A DNA stretch of 64,000 nt from Terriglobia bacterium (GCA_020073615.1 JAIQEX010000006.1:42974-106973), one strand, 5' to 3'; shown: positions 16,860 to 26,236, counted from the stretch's first letter. Made by a program: numbers and translations. The notes: generated by a model not told the origin, from the sequence alone.

Positions 16860-18092
16860 TCAGTGCCCTGTCAGCCGCTCGATCCGCACGTCCCGCAACA
16901 CGATATATCCTTCGATGCGGGTCGTCCCGGGGGTCCGCTGGCATGCCAGCCGAAGCCGTATCAGCCGGCAGCCCGGAGGACTCACAAAAGCAAGCCGGCC
17001 CGGCGCGATATCTTGCGAAGACAGGGCCGCACTCTCGGCGATCGCGCCGCCACCGGAGCAGCCGGTTACCTGCCAGCGCGGACCCTCGCCCGCAGGAATC
17101 CCGGAGGTCCGGTACGCGAACCGCAGCTCGTACGCACCGTTTTCCAGCACGGGCACGAATTGCGCCAGCGGCTCGCAGCTCTCCGGCTGCCCTCCGGAGA
17201 AGGTCAACCGCAGCCCCGCGACGGCTTCTTCGCGCGCGGCACTTACTCCCTCGATCGAGGCCAGCCGCCAGTCGAAGCCCCGCGACGTGGGCGAAATCGC
17301 GAAGGCGCCATTGGTCAAAACCGGCCCGCCATCCGGCGACAGGGCGGCAAACGGTTCCCGGTGCGCGGCAATGAGGCCGTTCCAGATGAGCAGCGCGCCC
17401 TCCACCTGCCGGTCTTCCACGAGCCGGTCGCACGCCGCCTCCAGAAGAGGAACATCGGACGGACGGCCCCCCTTCATTACGGACTGTGCGCTCGCCGCGA
17501 CCCGTCCGGTCTCGCTCCGGCCCAGGAGGTAGGCGAGGTAACCCGCCCGCTGATCCGGGCTGCGCAGCTCCAGCCGTTCCGCCAGGTCCCCGTTCTCCGC
17601 GGCCCTGGCGCACAAATCGAACAGCGGCGCCGGATCGCCGTACACCATGGCCGCCGCGGACTTCGCCCAATGCCAGAATCGCGCGCCGTCGTTGCGGCGG
17701 TAATAGTAATTCGCCAGCGTCCATCGCGGCAGATACTGCTGGTTCTCCTCGGCCGCGCGCAGCAGGCAGCGTTCCGCCGCCGCGTAGTCGCCGCCGGCCT
17801 CCGACCGCAGCCCGAGCTCGATCCAGGAATCCGCATCCGCCGGATTGAGGGCCACCGCCCGGCGCAAGGCGGCGTTCGACCTCGCCGGATCCTGCTCCGC
17901 CAGCAGCACCGCAAGCCGGAAATAATACTGCGACTGACCCAGCATCAGCGCAACGGCCCGCTCGGCCGCCGCGCTGGTCTCCCGCCGAGCCCAGTAATCC
18001 GCCATCCCGGCGCGCGCCGACCACACCCCCGCGGCCCCGCACCCCGCCAATGCTACGGTTGCCGCCACCCACCGCTGTACCCGCTGTTTCAC
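16860..18092 (-). CDS. TPR-repeat membrane-anchored protein at the edge of the EPS locus
   Basis: This protein of about 410 residues has an N-terminal membrane anchor (VQRWVAATVALAGCGAAGVW), then helical repeats typical of TPR proteins, for example SNAALRRAVALNPADADSWI with ELGLRSEAGGDYAAAERCLL. The C-terminal third, from about residue 270, looks like a beta-sandwich (YELRFAYRTSGIPAG). I prefer the GTG start at 18092, which puts basic residues just before the anchor; a TTG at 18158 is also open. It is divergent from the FecR-like gene. Proteins of this type accompany O-antigen ligases and polysaccharide polymerases, but its exact role is unknown. Confidence 0.7.
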   Translation of the reverse strand: MKQRVQRWVAATVALAGCGAAGVWSARAGMADYWARRETSAAAERAVALMLGQSQYYFRLAVLLAEQDPARSNAALRRAVALNPADADSWIELGLRSEAGGDYAAAERCLLRAAEENQQYLPRWTLANYYYRRNDGARFWHWAKSAAAMVYGDPAPLFDLCARAAENGDLAERLELRSPDQRAGYLAYLLGRSETGRVAASAQSVMKGGRPSDVPLLEAACDRLVEDRQVEGALLIWNGLIAAHREPFAALSPDGGPVLTNGAFAISPTSRGFDWRLASIEGVSAAREEAVAGLRLTFSGGQPESCEPLAQFVPVLENGAYELRFAYRTSGIPAGEGPRWQVTGCSGGGAIAESAALSSQDIAPGRLAFVSPPGCRLIRLRLACQRTPGTTRIEGYIVLRDVRIERLTGH

Positions 18093-18278
18093 CGCTTCGC
18101 CCGCACGAAATTCATCAACTAATAGAGTAAGCTTAATAGGTCCCCATGCAAACGACAAAGTGCGGGCGGGCCATGTAAGACACGAGTAACACGGATGTAT
18201 CTGCGCGGAATTGTCCTTGTGACCGCGGGCGCATTGTTATACTCTAAGCGAGATAACATTCTGCATGGAGTAAAACGC

Positions 18279-19109
18279 ATGAAGGAATTGTTCGCTCTGC
18301 TGGCGGGCGGTTGCCTGTTTCTTACCGGTGCGGCTTCCCCCCCGATTGGGTTCGTAAGGTCGAATGGCGCCTTCCGCGTGGATGGCTCCACCATTCGCGG
18401 AAACGGCACCCTCGCCGAAGGCGCCGTGGTGGAGACCACCGAGGCCCGTTCCGTCCTCGAAATCGGGGGCGTCCGCATCGCCCTCCTCCCGGCTTCGCGC
18501 GCCAGGGTCTACCGCGGCCATAGCGTGTTGGAGAAGGGCTCGGGCGTCGCCAGCGGCGCCGCTGCCTACGTGATCGAAGCCGGCATCGTGCGCATCGCCG
18601 CCGCCGGCAATGACTCCGTGGTCGAAGTCGAGATTCGCGCCACCGGCGTGGCCGTTGCCGCCCGCAGCGGCGCCGCCAGCGTGCGCAACGCCGCCGGCCT
18701 TCTGCTGGCCAGCCTGCGCCCCGGCGAGGCGCTCGTCTTCAAGCCCCAGGCGGGAGCCGCCCAAGCCGTGCAGTTATCCGGCAAGCTCGAACAGAAGAGT
18801 AACTTCCTGACCGATTCCACTACCAACATCACCGTCGAGTTGCAAGGGACCAACCTGGCGAAATACGCCGGCCAGACCGTCGCCATCAGCGGCTCCACCA
18901 TCCCCGGCGCTACCGCGGCGCCGGGTGCCTCCCAGGTCGTGGAGGTCGAAAGTATCCAGGTGCTGTCCCCAGGCGCGGCCCCCAGGAGCGGCCTCTCGAA
19001 TCGAACGCTCGGAGTCGTCGTGGGCGGCGTGGCCGTGGGCGGAACCGTGGCGGGTCTTGGCGTCGCCGGAGCGTTTAACGGCGCCCCGCCGCCCGCGAGC
19101 GCCAGGTAG
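18279..19109 (+). CDS. Secreted FecR-like domain protein
   Basis: This 276-residue protein starts MKELFALLAGGCLFLTGAAS, a signal peptide, behind a GGAG ribosome site. Residues about 25-150 resemble a FecR-type beta domain (GSTIRGNGTLAEGAVVETTE, then SVLEIGGVRIALLPASRARV). The C-terminal end contains a Gly/Val-rich hydrophobic helix, LGVVVGGVAVGGTVAGLGVA, that could anchor it in a membrane. Such proteins often sit beside polysaccharide operons with no assigned reaction. It is followed after 32 bp by the first O-antigen ligase-like gene on the same strand. Confidence 0.72.
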   Translation: MKELFALLAGGCLFLTGAASPPIGFVRSNGAFRVDGSTIRGNGTLAEGAVVETTEARSVLEIGGVRIALLPASRARVYRGHSVLEKGSGVASGAAAYVIEAGIVRIAAAGNDSVVEVEIRATGVAVAARSGAASVRNAAGLLLASLRPGEALVFKPQAGAAQAVQLSGKLEQKSNFLTDSTTNITVELQGTNLAKYAGQTVAISGSTIPGATAAPGASQVVEVESIQVLSPGAAPRSGLSNRTLGVVVGGVAVGGTVAGLGVAGAFNGAPPPASAR

Positions 19110-19141
19110 TGCCGCCGCCCAGGCGGTAACTCCGGTCTGTC

Positions 19142-20353
19142 ATGCACCTGGCGCTGGCGGCCCTCTTCTTCTTCGCCATCCTCACGCTGTGGGTCCCGGC
19201 GTACTGGCCAGTCACGGTTTTTCAGGTGGGCGTGTTCACGCTTGCCGCCGTGGCCATCGTCCGCGCCGTGCCCTTGCCCATACGATTGCCCTATCCCTGC
19301 TTCCCCTTGGCGTTCGCCGTCGCCTGGGGCCTGCTCCAATGGACCACCGGCCGCACCGCCTACCCCTTTGACACCCAGACCGACATCGTTCAATGGTCCA
19401 CTTACCTGGCGGTCTTCTTCACTGGCTTCACTTTCTTTCAACATCGCGAAGCGCGCCGCTGGTTCCGCTCCGCTATGCTCTGGTTCAGCTTCCTGGTGGC
19501 CGTCCTGGCTACTCTTCAGACCTTCACTTCCGGCGGCAAGGTCTTCTGGCTCTTTCCCAGCGGCTACACCGATTTCGTCATGGGCCCCATCGTCTACCGC
19601 AACCACTACGCCGCGTTCATCGAAGCCGTCCTGCCGATCGCCGTCTACAAAGCGCTCGCGCGCCGGGGCCGGCCGCTCCTCTACTCCGCCATCGCCGCCG
19701 CCCTCTACGCCTCGGTGATTGCTTCCGCCTCCCGCGCCGGCTCGGTCCTCGCTACCGCCGAGATTCTCGTGGCTGCCGGCCTCCTGTGGGCCCGCGGCCG
19801 CGCCACCGGCCGCGCCGTCGGCCTGTCGCTTCTCCGCATGTCCGTCCCCCTCGCCGCCTTCACCGCCGTGGTCGGCTGGCAGCGCGTCTGGGAGCGCTTC
19901 TGGGTCCCCGATCCCCTGGCGCTACGCCGCGAGTTCGCCATCTCCTCCCTGCACATGATCTCCGCCCACCCCTGGTTCGGCTCCGGCCTCGGCACCTGGG
20001 CCACCGTCTATCCGCGCTACGCCATCGTCGATCTCGGGACCTTCGCCAACCGCGCCCACAGCGACTGGCTGCAGTGGACCGCCGAAGGCGGCATCCCCCT
20101 CGCGCTTGCCCTCCTCACGCTCTTCCTCTGGTGCCTCCGTCCGGCCTTCCGCTCCGTGTGGGGCGTGGGCGTCATTGCCGTGTTCCTCCACGCCGGGGTG
20201 GATTACCCGTTCTCCCGCCCGGCCCTGGGCTCCTGGGTCTTCGCGGTCATCGCCCTGTTGGCGGCCTCCGCGCGGGAAAGGCAGTCGGCGCCTTCGGCAC
20301 TGCCCGCCTCGGGATTTTCCCCGATTACCCGATTCATACGCCGCAATTTATAA
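19142..20353 (+). CDS. O-antigen ligase/polymerase family membrane protein (first copy)
   Basis: This 403-residue integral membrane protein has about ten hydrophobic helices and a large periplasmic loop between about residues 240 and 310. The loop carries the family motif region, HPWFGSGLGTWATVYPRYAI and FANRAHSDWLQWTAEGGIPL, where the GxGxGT-like turn and the HSDWLQ histidine are typical of WaaL/Wzy-type enzymes. These proteins join or polymerise lipid-linked glycans on the periplasmic side. A second protein of the same broad class lies at 32334, so one may polymerise and the other ligate. Confidence 0.85.
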   Translation: MHLALAALFFFAILTLWVPAYWPVTVFQVGVFTLAAVAIVRAVPLPIRLPYPCFPLAFAVAWGLLQWTTGRTAYPFDTQTDIVQWSTYLAVFFTGFTFFQHREARRWFRSAMLWFSFLVAVLATLQTFTSGGKVFWLFPSGYTDFVMGPIVYRNHYAAFIEAVLPIAVYKALARRGRPLLYSAIAAALYASVIASASRAGSVLATAEILVAAGLLWARGRATGRAVGLSLLRMSVPLAAFTAVVGWQRVWERFWVPDPLALRREFAISSLHMISAHPWFGSGLGTWATVYPRYAIVDLGTFANRAHSDWLQWTAEGGIPLALALLTLFLWCLRPAFRSVWGVGVIAVFLHAGVDYPFSRPALGSWVFAVIALLAASARERQSAPSALPASGFSPITRFIRRNL

Positions 20354-20408
20354 TAATTCAAGCATAGCCCGGTCTGGAATTATCTCTGGTACATCCTCAT
20401 ATTTGAGG
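20349..20408 (+). promoter_or_regulatory. Candidate promoter and SD-masking hairpin before the NusG-like gene
   Basis: A consensus -10 box TATAAT lies at 20349-20354, right at the end of the previous gene, with only a weak -35 about 18 bp upstream. Further on, CCTCA-TATT-TGAGG (20395-20408) forms a small hairpin whose right arm contains the GAGG ribosome site for the ATG at 20413. The hairpin could modulate synthesis of the antiterminator. Both calls are by eye. Confidence 0.4.
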
Positions 20409-20412
20409 CGGT

Positions 20413-20994
20413 ATGCCACACGGAATTCGTTGGTTTGCGCTGACCGTGAAGCCGCAACACGAAAAGGCGGTGGTCGCCCAGCTACGGGGTCGGGACATCG
20501 AGGGCTGGGTGCCCCTCTATCGCGAGCGCCGTCGCTGGTCCGATCGCCAGCGCACCGTCGAATTGCCCCTCTTCCCCCGCTATGTCCTGGCCCGCTTCCG
20601 GCTCGCCGACCGGCCATCGGTGCTCGCCATCCCCAGTGTCACCTCGATCGTCAGCTTCGGCGGCAAGCCGTGCGCCGTCGAGGCCCGCGAAATTGAGGCC
20701 GTCCGCCACATGGTCGCCTCCGGTCTGCCCGTCAGGCCGTGGCCCTTGCTCGAGATCGGGCAGCCCGTCCGCATCTCCGGAGGCGTCATGGATGGCTTGC
20801 AGGGAATCCTGGTGCGCGAGAAGACCGCCTATCGCGTGGTCGTCAACGTCCAGCTCCTGAACAGCGCGGCGTCGGTGGAAATCGAGCGCAGCCACGTCAT
20901 GGCCGTCAAAGGCGCCCGCCAGGCGCCCCGCTGCGAGTTGCAGCTCCGCGAATTGGCGGCTTCTCCGGCAGGCGGCCTGGGCCTGCCAAAGTGA
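20413..20994 (+). CDS. NusG/RfaH-like transcription antiterminator (UpxY type)
   Basis: This 193-residue protein has an N-terminal NGN domain (IRWFALTVKPQHEKAVVAQL, then LPLFPRYVLARFRLADRPSV) and a KOW domain near residues 115-160 (IGQPVRISGGVMDGLQGILV). NusG paralogs of this type ride with RNA polymerase and let it read through long surface-polysaccharide operons. Its place just before the export, kinase and glycosyltransferase genes, all on the same strand, fits that role for the downstream 20 kb. The Shine-Dalgarno sequence is GAGG, 4 bp from ATG. Confidence 0.9.
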   Translation: MPHGIRWFALTVKPQHEKAVVAQLRGRDIEGWVPLYRERRRWSDRQRTVELPLFPRYVLARFRLADRPSVLAIPSVTSIVSFGGKPCAVEAREIEAVRHMVASGLPVRPWPLLEIGQPVRISGGVMDGLQGILVREKTAYRVVVNVQLLNSAASVEIERSHVMAVKGARQAPRCELQLRELAASPAGGLGLPK

Positions 20995-21315
20995 GCCGGA
21001 ATCCGGCCGGCGTTCACCCGTTTTCTAACAGACTATTCCCATGCCCCGCATATGCGGGAGACCGGCTTCCCCGCATTTAATCTTAGGGCGAATACTATTG
21101 GGGGATTTGCCGATAAATAGGCCTTTTTTTCTTGACGGTGTATGCCGTCCGTGTTACGTTGTTGTCTCAAGACTTCTAAGTAGACCCGGTGCGAACCAAG
21201 CAAAACGCTTCCCCCCGTTCATGAAGCGATTGGCCTGCCCGCCCGTTGTGCAACATCGCCATGGGAGTCACAGGGCGTAAGCTCTGCCCAACCGATCCCC
21301 CCTTCAGGAAGACCT
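20995..21315 (+). promoter_or_regulatory. 321-bp leader before the EPS assembly genes, with a perfect palindrome
   Basis: No gene is visible here. A perfect 14-bp palindrome, CCCGCATATGCGGG, lies at 21045-21058, and its half-site CCCGCAT recurs at 21070-21076. TTGACG at 21132-21137 with TACGTT 17 bp later is a weak promoter candidate. A region this long between an antiterminator gene and its probable target operon is where a regulator and a recruitment element would be expected. I could not identify a canonical ops sequence. Confidence 0.45.
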
Positions 21316-21633
21316 ATGACCGTTTTGAACAAGGACCAAAACCGCAGCCGCGTCGTCATGTTCCGGCTCTCTCCCAGCGAATACGAGGTCCTGAAATCCG
21401 CCTGCCTCGCGGCCAATAACCGCAGCATCTCCGACTACATGCGCGCGGAGCTGCTGGACCCCCTCCAGTCCGGTTCCCGCGGCTCCAGCACCCAGCGCCG
21501 CTTCTCGGAAATCGGCCAGGCGCTGGGGGAATTGCACTCTCTGATCCGGGACCTCTCCGGGCGCCTCTCGGCCCTCGAGCCGGCGCTCTCCCGGGCGCAG
21601 CCTCCCGAGGTCCGCCCGGCCATGTCCCAATAA
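21316..21633 (+). CDS. Small ribbon-helix-helix-like DNA-binding protein
   Basis: This 105-residue protein has a predicted ribbon-helix-helix at about residues 12-48: the strand VVMFRLSPSEYEVLKSACLA followed by ANNRSISDYMRAELLDPL. This resembles MobC-like or Arc-like domains. The C-terminal part, FSEIGQALGELHSLIRDLSG onward, is a likely coiled coil for oligomerisation. AGGA precedes the ATG. It lies 26 bp before the export gene and is probably co-transcribed, so it could be a local regulator of the polysaccharide operon that binds the leader palindrome. That link is inference. Confidence 0.7.
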   Translation: MTVLNKDQNRSRVVMFRLSPSEYEVLKSACLAANNRSISDYMRAELLDPLQSGSRGSSTQRRFSEIGQALGELHSLIRDLSGRLSALEPALSRAQPPEVRPAMSQ

Positions 21634-21659
21634 TCCGTCCCGTTGGTTGCGAGGAGTTC

Positions 21660-22619
21660 ATGAATTCTTCGGTCCTGCTTTCCCTGATCCCGGCTGCCGT
21701 GCTTCTGCTTGCTCCGGCCGCCGCCCAAACCACGCGTCCCGCGGCCGACCCCGGCGCCAACCTGCCGGTCCAGCTCATCGGCGCCAATGACCTCGTGGCC
21801 ATCTCCGTCTTCGACGCCCCCGAGCTCACCCGCACCATCCGCGTCGGCGCCGACGGCCTTCTCCGCCTGCCCATGCTCAAACAGCAGATCAAAGCCGAGG
21901 GCCTCTACCCCTCGGCCCTGGAAACCGCCATCGCCGCGGCCCTGCGCCAGGAGGGGCTCCTCGTCGATCCCTCCGTCACCGTCACCATCGCCGGGTATTA
22001 CAGCCGCCCCATCAGCGTCTCCGGCGCCGTCAAGCTCCCGCTCCTGTTCCAGGCCGAAGGCCCCACCACCCTGCTCGAAGCGATGGCCCGCGCCCAGGGC
22101 CTGCGCGAAGACGCCGGGCGTGAAATCCTGGTCAGCCGCTCCCAGCCCGGCCCCGATGGCGCGCCCGTCGTCGTCACCCGCCGCATCCCCGTCCGCGGCC
22201 TGTTCGACGCCAGCGATCCCTCTCTCAACCTCACCCTCTCCGGCGGCGAAGATATCCGCGTCCCCGAAACCAGCCGCGTCTACGTGGTCGGCAACGTCAA
22301 ACGGCCCGGCGCCTTTCGCCTCCAGGATGGCGCCGATACCACCGTCCTGAAAATGGTGGCGCTCGCCGAGGGCCTCATGCCCTTCGCCGCCAGGCAAGCG
22401 TACATCTACCGCCGCCAAGGCAATGGCGCCAAGAACGAAATCCCCGTCCCGCTCGACCGGATCATGGGCCGCAAAGCCCCCGACGTCCCCCTCGAAGGCG
22501 ACGACATCCTCTACATCCCCGACAACAAAGGCCGCCGCATGACCCTCGGCACCCTGGAAAAGATCCTCGCCTTCGGGGGCAGCGCCGGCACTGCGCTGAT
22601 CTACGGCGTCAACCGCTGA
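21660..22619 (+). CDS. Polysaccharide export outer-membrane protein (Wza-like)
   Basis: This 319-residue protein has a signal peptide ending near AAAQTTRP. It has a Poly_export domain at about 35-115 (LIGANDLVAISVFDAPELTR, then VDPSVTVTIAGYYSRPISVS) and two SLBB-like domains (ISVSGAVKLPLLFQAEGPTT and VYVVGNVKRPGAFRLQDGAD). Wza proteins form the periplasmic and outer-membrane channel that passes the polymer out of the cell. No lipobox cysteine is seen, so it may not be lipidated as in E. coli Wza. The Wzc-like gene follows 12 bp later. Confidence 0.92.
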   Translation: MNSSVLLSLIPAAVLLLAPAAAQTTRPAADPGANLPVQLIGANDLVAISVFDAPELTRTIRVGADGLLRLPMLKQQIKAEGLYPSALETAIAAALRQEGLLVDPSVTVTIAGYYSRPISVSGAVKLPLLFQAEGPTTLLEAMARAQGLREDAGREILVSRSQPGPDGAPVVVTRRIPVRGLFDASDPSLNLTLSGGEDIRVPETSRVYVVGNVKRPGAFRLQDGADTTVLKMVALAEGLMPFAARQAYIYRRQGNGAKNEIPVPLDRIMGRKAPDVPLEGDDILYIPDNKGRRMTLGTLEKILAFGGSAGTALIYGVNR

Positions 22620-22631
22620 CCCCTGCCCCCC

Positions 22632-24857
22632 ATGTCGAACGAAAACGAAATCCGCGCCCTCGCCGCCCCGGCCTCCGCCGCCTGCCTGCGCGCCGTCCCG
22701 GAGCAGGTCACCGTCTATCCCTCCTACTCCTGCGCCGAACCCGAGGAGCCGGCCGTCCCTCTCTCCCACTATCGGTGGGTCCTCAAGCGCCACCGCTGGA
22801 AGATCCTCGCCTTCGTCCTCACCTCGGTCATCGCCACCGCGGTGGTCTCCTCGCGCCTCACCCCCGTCTATGAAGCCGTGGCCACCCTCGATGTCGACCG
22901 CCAGGCGCCCGCCGGCGTCATCGGCCAGGATGCCAACCGCGCTGCCCCCAACGATGCGGACCAGTTCCTCGCCACCCAGGTGACCCTCGTTCAGTCCGAT
23001 TCCGTCCTCCGCCCCGTCGTCCAGCGCTTCCACCTGCCCGTCGCCGGGGCCGCCGCGCCCGATCCGCAGCTCCCTACGGCGCGCGCCGCCAACGCCCCCA
23101 TCACCCTGGCCGGCCTCAAGGTCGCGCGCCCGCCCAACACGTATCTGCTGCTCATCTCCTACCGCTCCGCCGATCCCGAGCTCGCCGCCGACGTGTCCAA
23201 CGCCGTCGCCCAGAGCTACATCGAGCACCTCTACGACATCCGCTTCCGCGCCGCCGCGGGCCTTTCCGCCTTCATGGAAAAGCCGCTCGAGGAGCTCCGC
23301 GCCAAGCGCGAACACTCCGCCCTGGCCCTGGCCCGCTTCGAAAAGGAGCTGGACGTCGTCAACCCCGAGGAGAAGACCGGCATTCTGTCCTCGCGCCTCC
23401 TCCAGCTCAATACCGATTACACCAGCGCGCAAGCCGACCGCATGGCCAAGCAGGCCGCCTTCAACGCCGTCCAGAGCGGCGCCCTCGAAGCCTTGCAGGC
23501 CTCCTCCCAGGGCGAGCAGCTCCGCCGCCTGGCCGACCGCCTCAACGAAGCGCAGGAGAGTCTCGCCGTCGTCGCTACCACCTACGGCGTCAACTACCCG
23601 CTTTACAAGAAAGCCGATTCCCAGGTTACCGAGCTCCGCCGCCAGCTCGAGGCCCTCAAAGCCAACATCGCCGGGCGGGTAGCGGTCGAGTTCCAGCAGG
23701 CCTCCAGCCGCGAAGCCATGCTCAAGAACGCCGTGGCCGAAACCAAAGTCGAATTCGACCGCCTCAACGCCCATTCCTTCCAGTACAAGGCCCTCAAGCA
23801 GGAAGCCGATGGCGACCGCGGCCTCTACGACGAGCTGCTGCGCAAGATCAAGGAAGCCGGCATCAATTCCAGCTTCCAGAACAGCTCCATCCGCCTGGCC
23901 GATGCCGCCCGCACCGCGCTCCAGCCCGTCTTCCCCAATACCCGGCTCAACGCCGTGCTCGCCTTGCTCTTCTCCACCCTGCTGGCCTGCTGCGCGGCCG
24001 TGCTCTCCGATGTCCTGGACGCCACCATGCGCGACCCCGAGCACATCCGCAAAGTGCTGGGAGCCGACGTTCTCGGTTCGCTCCCCATGGTGAAATCCTG
24101 GCGCGGCCGCATCGCCGTGGCCCAGCCGTTCCCGGCGGTCAATGGCAACGGCGGCAACGCTCGCACCCACCGTTCCAGCGGCCAGATCGACGCCTTCGAG
24201 GAGGCCATCCGCTCGCTGCGCGATTCCATTCTCCTGTCCGGTCTCGCCCGCCACCCGCGCAGCCTGCTGATCACTTCCGCCACCCCGCGCGAGGGCAAAA
24301 CCACCTCCGCCGTGCACCTCGCCGTGGCCCACAGCCTGCAAGGACGCAAAACCCTGCTCATCGACGCCGACCTGCGCCGTCCCGGCGTCCACTTCCGCAT
24401 GGGCCTGGGCAACGCCCGCGGCCTGGCCACGGTAATCAATGAAGGAACCCCCTGGCGCGAGGCCTTGCAGAAACCTGCTGGACTCCCGGACCTGGACGTG
24501 CTGACCGCCGGCGAAGTTTCGCTCCGCGCCGCCGACCGGCTGGGAATCGTGCTCAAGCAGCTCCTGGAGGAAGCGGCGGCCGGCTACGACCTGGTAGTCA
24601 TCGATGCCCCCCCGCTGCTCGGTTTCGCCGAACCGCTGCAAATGGCCGCCATTGTCGATGGCGTGGTGGTAATCACCCTCGCGGGACAGACCAACCAGAA
24701 CGCGGTCACCAGCGTGCTGACCAGCCTGAAGCGCGTCAAGGCCACGGTGGTCGGCGTCGCGCTGAACGAAGTCCGCGCCGATATGAGCGATCGCTATTAC
24801 TACTACGGGTGTTACGGGAAGGACTATTCGAAGTGCTACAAGACCGCCAAGGCGTAG
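22632..24857 (+). CDS. Wzc-like polysaccharide co-polymerase with BY-kinase domain
   Basis: This 741-residue protein starts with a Wzz domain and first membrane helix (ILAFVLTSVIATAVVSSRLT, near 55), then a long periplasmic coiled coil around 210-420 and a second helix (LNAVLALLFSTLLACCAAVL). The cytoplasmic tyrosine kinase has Walker A SATPREGKTTSA near 550, Walker A-prime LLIDADLRRP near 576 and Walker B LVVIDAPP near 656. The C-terminus is a tyrosine cluster (DRYYYYGCYGKDYSKCY), the usual autophosphorylation tail. It controls polymer length and export together with the Wza-like channel. No Wzb phosphatase gene is nearby. Confidence 0.93.
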   Translation: MSNENEIRALAAPASAACLRAVPEQVTVYPSYSCAEPEEPAVPLSHYRWVLKRHRWKILAFVLTSVIATAVVSSRLTPVYEAVATLDVDRQAPAGVIGQDANRAAPNDADQFLATQVTLVQSDSVLRPVVQRFHLPVAGAAAPDPQLPTARAANAPITLAGLKVARPPNTYLLLISYRSADPELAADVSNAVAQSYIEHLYDIRFRAAAGLSAFMEKPLEELRAKREHSALALARFEKELDVVNPEEKTGILSSRLLQLNTDYTSAQADRMAKQAAFNAVQSGALEALQASSQGEQLRRLADRLNEAQESLAVVATTYGVNYPLYKKADSQVTELRRQLEALKANIAGRVAVEFQQASSREAMLKNAVAETKVEFDRLNAHSFQYKALKQEADGDRGLYDELLRKIKEAGINSSFQNSSIRLADAARTALQPVFPNTRLNAVLALLFSTLLACCAAVLSDVLDATMRDPEHIRKVLGADVLGSLPMVKSWRGRIAVAQPFPAVNGNGGNARTHRSSGQIDAFEEAIRSLRDSILLSGLARHPRSLLITSATPREGKTTSAVHLAVAHSLQGRKTLLIDADLRRPGVHFRMGLGNARGLATVINEGTPWREALQKPAGLPDLDVLTAGEVSLRAADRLGIVLKQLLEEAAAGYDLVVIDAPPLLGFAEPLQMAAIVDGVVVITLAGQTNQNAVTSVLTSLKRVKATVVGVALNEVRADMSDRYYYYGCYGKDYSKCYKTAKA

Positions 24858-24868
24858 GCGTCACGGCC

Positions 24869-26236
24869 ATGTACACCAACCCCACCCAGCTTCACGCGGA
24901 CCTCGCCAACCCCGAGTATTGCCGCTGGCGCCGTTTCCTGGACGAAGCCGATCGCTGGGACTGCGAGCGGATTGAGGCGTACCAGCTCGCCGCGCTCCAG
25001 CGCGTGGTGCGCCACGCTTTCGAGAACACCCCCGGGTACCGGGAACGATTCGCCTCCGCGGGAATCGCACCCGGCGCCGTGCAGTCCCTCGACGACATTC
25101 GGCGGCTGCCCTTTATCGACAAGGCGGAGATCCGCAACGGCCTGGACCGGTACTCGGCGCCGCTCCCGGCGCGCTCCTATGTCACCACCGGAGGAAGCAC
25201 CGGCATTCCGTTTGGTTTCTACCGCACCGCAGAAGCCTTCTCCCGGGAATTGGCCTCCAAGGCGCATCAGTACGGCCGCATCGGTTGGAAGGAAGGCGAC
25301 CGCCAGCTTGTCTTTCGCGGCCTGCCCATCGACAACGACAGCCACATGACCTTCGTTCCGGAGTTCCACGAGCTTCGCTGTTCCTCGTACCATCTCACCG
25401 GCGAATCGCTGGATCGCTTCTACGCGGCGGCTTGTGAGTATCAGCCCGAGTGGATTCGCTGTTATCCTTCTTCCGGCTACTTATTCGCGACTTACCTGAA
25501 AGAAACGGGGAAGCGGCTGCCGCCCCTCAAAGGCGTGCTATGCGCCTCCGAGAATCTCTATGACTTCCAGAAGGCGCTGTTCCAGGAGGTCCTGGGCGGA
25601 CGCATCTTCAGTCACTATGGCCACTACGAGTTATCCGTGCTCGCCGGGTACTGCGAGCACGAGGACACCTACCACGTTCTTCCGCAATACGGCTTCGCCG
25701 AGCTGGTGGACGCCGAGGGCAACCCCGTGGTCCAACCGGGAGCCATCGGCGAGATCGTGGCCACCTCCTTCCTGATGGACGCTACGCCATTCATTCGCTA
25801 CCGCACCGGCGACTTCGCGGTCCTCAAGGGCTGGGGTTGCCCATCCTGCCGCCGGCCGTACCAGATCTGGGAGCGGATCGAAGGGCGATTGCAGGAGTTC
25901 GTTCTCACCTCCACCGGCCGTGCCATTTCCATGACCGCGGTGAACATGCACGACGGCCTCTTCGACTTCTTCGAGCAGTTCCAGTTTCACCAGGCGGAGC
26001 GCGGCAAAGTGACCATGCGCTACATCCCCAAGCCCGGCTGCAGCGATGCCGTTCTGGACAACGTCCGCCGCCGGTTGCTGGCCAAGTTCGGCCACGACAC
26101 GGAGCTGGCCTTTGCCGCCGTCGGGGAGATCCCACTCACCAGGCGCGGCAAGCATCGCTTCCTGGTCCAGGAATTGCCCATCGCGTTTCACGATCTCGGC
26201 GAAGCCTCGGTGTGGGACCGGGGTGCCCGGCGATGA
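24869..26236 (+). CDS. Adenylate-forming enzyme, phenylacetate-CoA ligase-like (CapK/PaaK family)
   Basis: This 455-residue protein starts MYTNPTQLHADLANPEYCRW. It shows the family core: YVTTGGSTGIPFGFYRT near 108, the Ser/Thr/Gly-rich AMP/phosphate loop, then FSHYGHYELSVLAGYCEHED near 249 and FIRYRTGDFAVLKGWGCPSC near 309, which contains the aspartate that contacts the ribose. Family members activate a carboxylate as an acyl-adenylate; capsule-locus homologues have unknown substrates. The stop overlaps the start of the DUF362 gene by 4 bp, so the two products probably work together, perhaps adding an acyl or amino-acid decoration to a sugar. Confidence 0.85.
   Translation: MYTNPTQLHADLANPEYCRWRRFLDEADRWDCERIEAYQLAALQRVVRHAFENTPGYRERFASAGIAPGAVQSLDDIRRLPFIDKAEIRNGLDRYSAPLPARSYVTTGGSTGIPFGFYRTAEAFSRELASKAHQYGRIGWKEGDRQLVFRGLPIDNDSHMTFVPEFHELRCSSYHLTGESLDRFYAAACEYQPEWIRCYPSSGYLFATYLKETGKRLPPLKGVLCASENLYDFQKALFQEVLGGRIFSHYGHYELSVLAGYCEHEDTYHVLPQYGFAELVDAEGNPVVQPGAIGEIVATSFLMDATPFIRYRTGDFAVLKGWGCPSCRRPYQIWERIEGRLQEFVLTSTGRAISMTAVNMHDGLFDFFEQFQFHQAERGKVTMRYIPKPGCSDAVLDNVRRRLLAKFGHDTELAFAAVGEIPLTRRGKHRFLVQELPIAFHDLGEASVWDRGARR

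Noticed and set aside
21435..24641. Very long open frame antisense to the export and kinase genes
   Set aside because: It is the complement of high-GC codons in wza/wzc-like genes, with a low-complexity Gly/Glu/Ala product and no motif.
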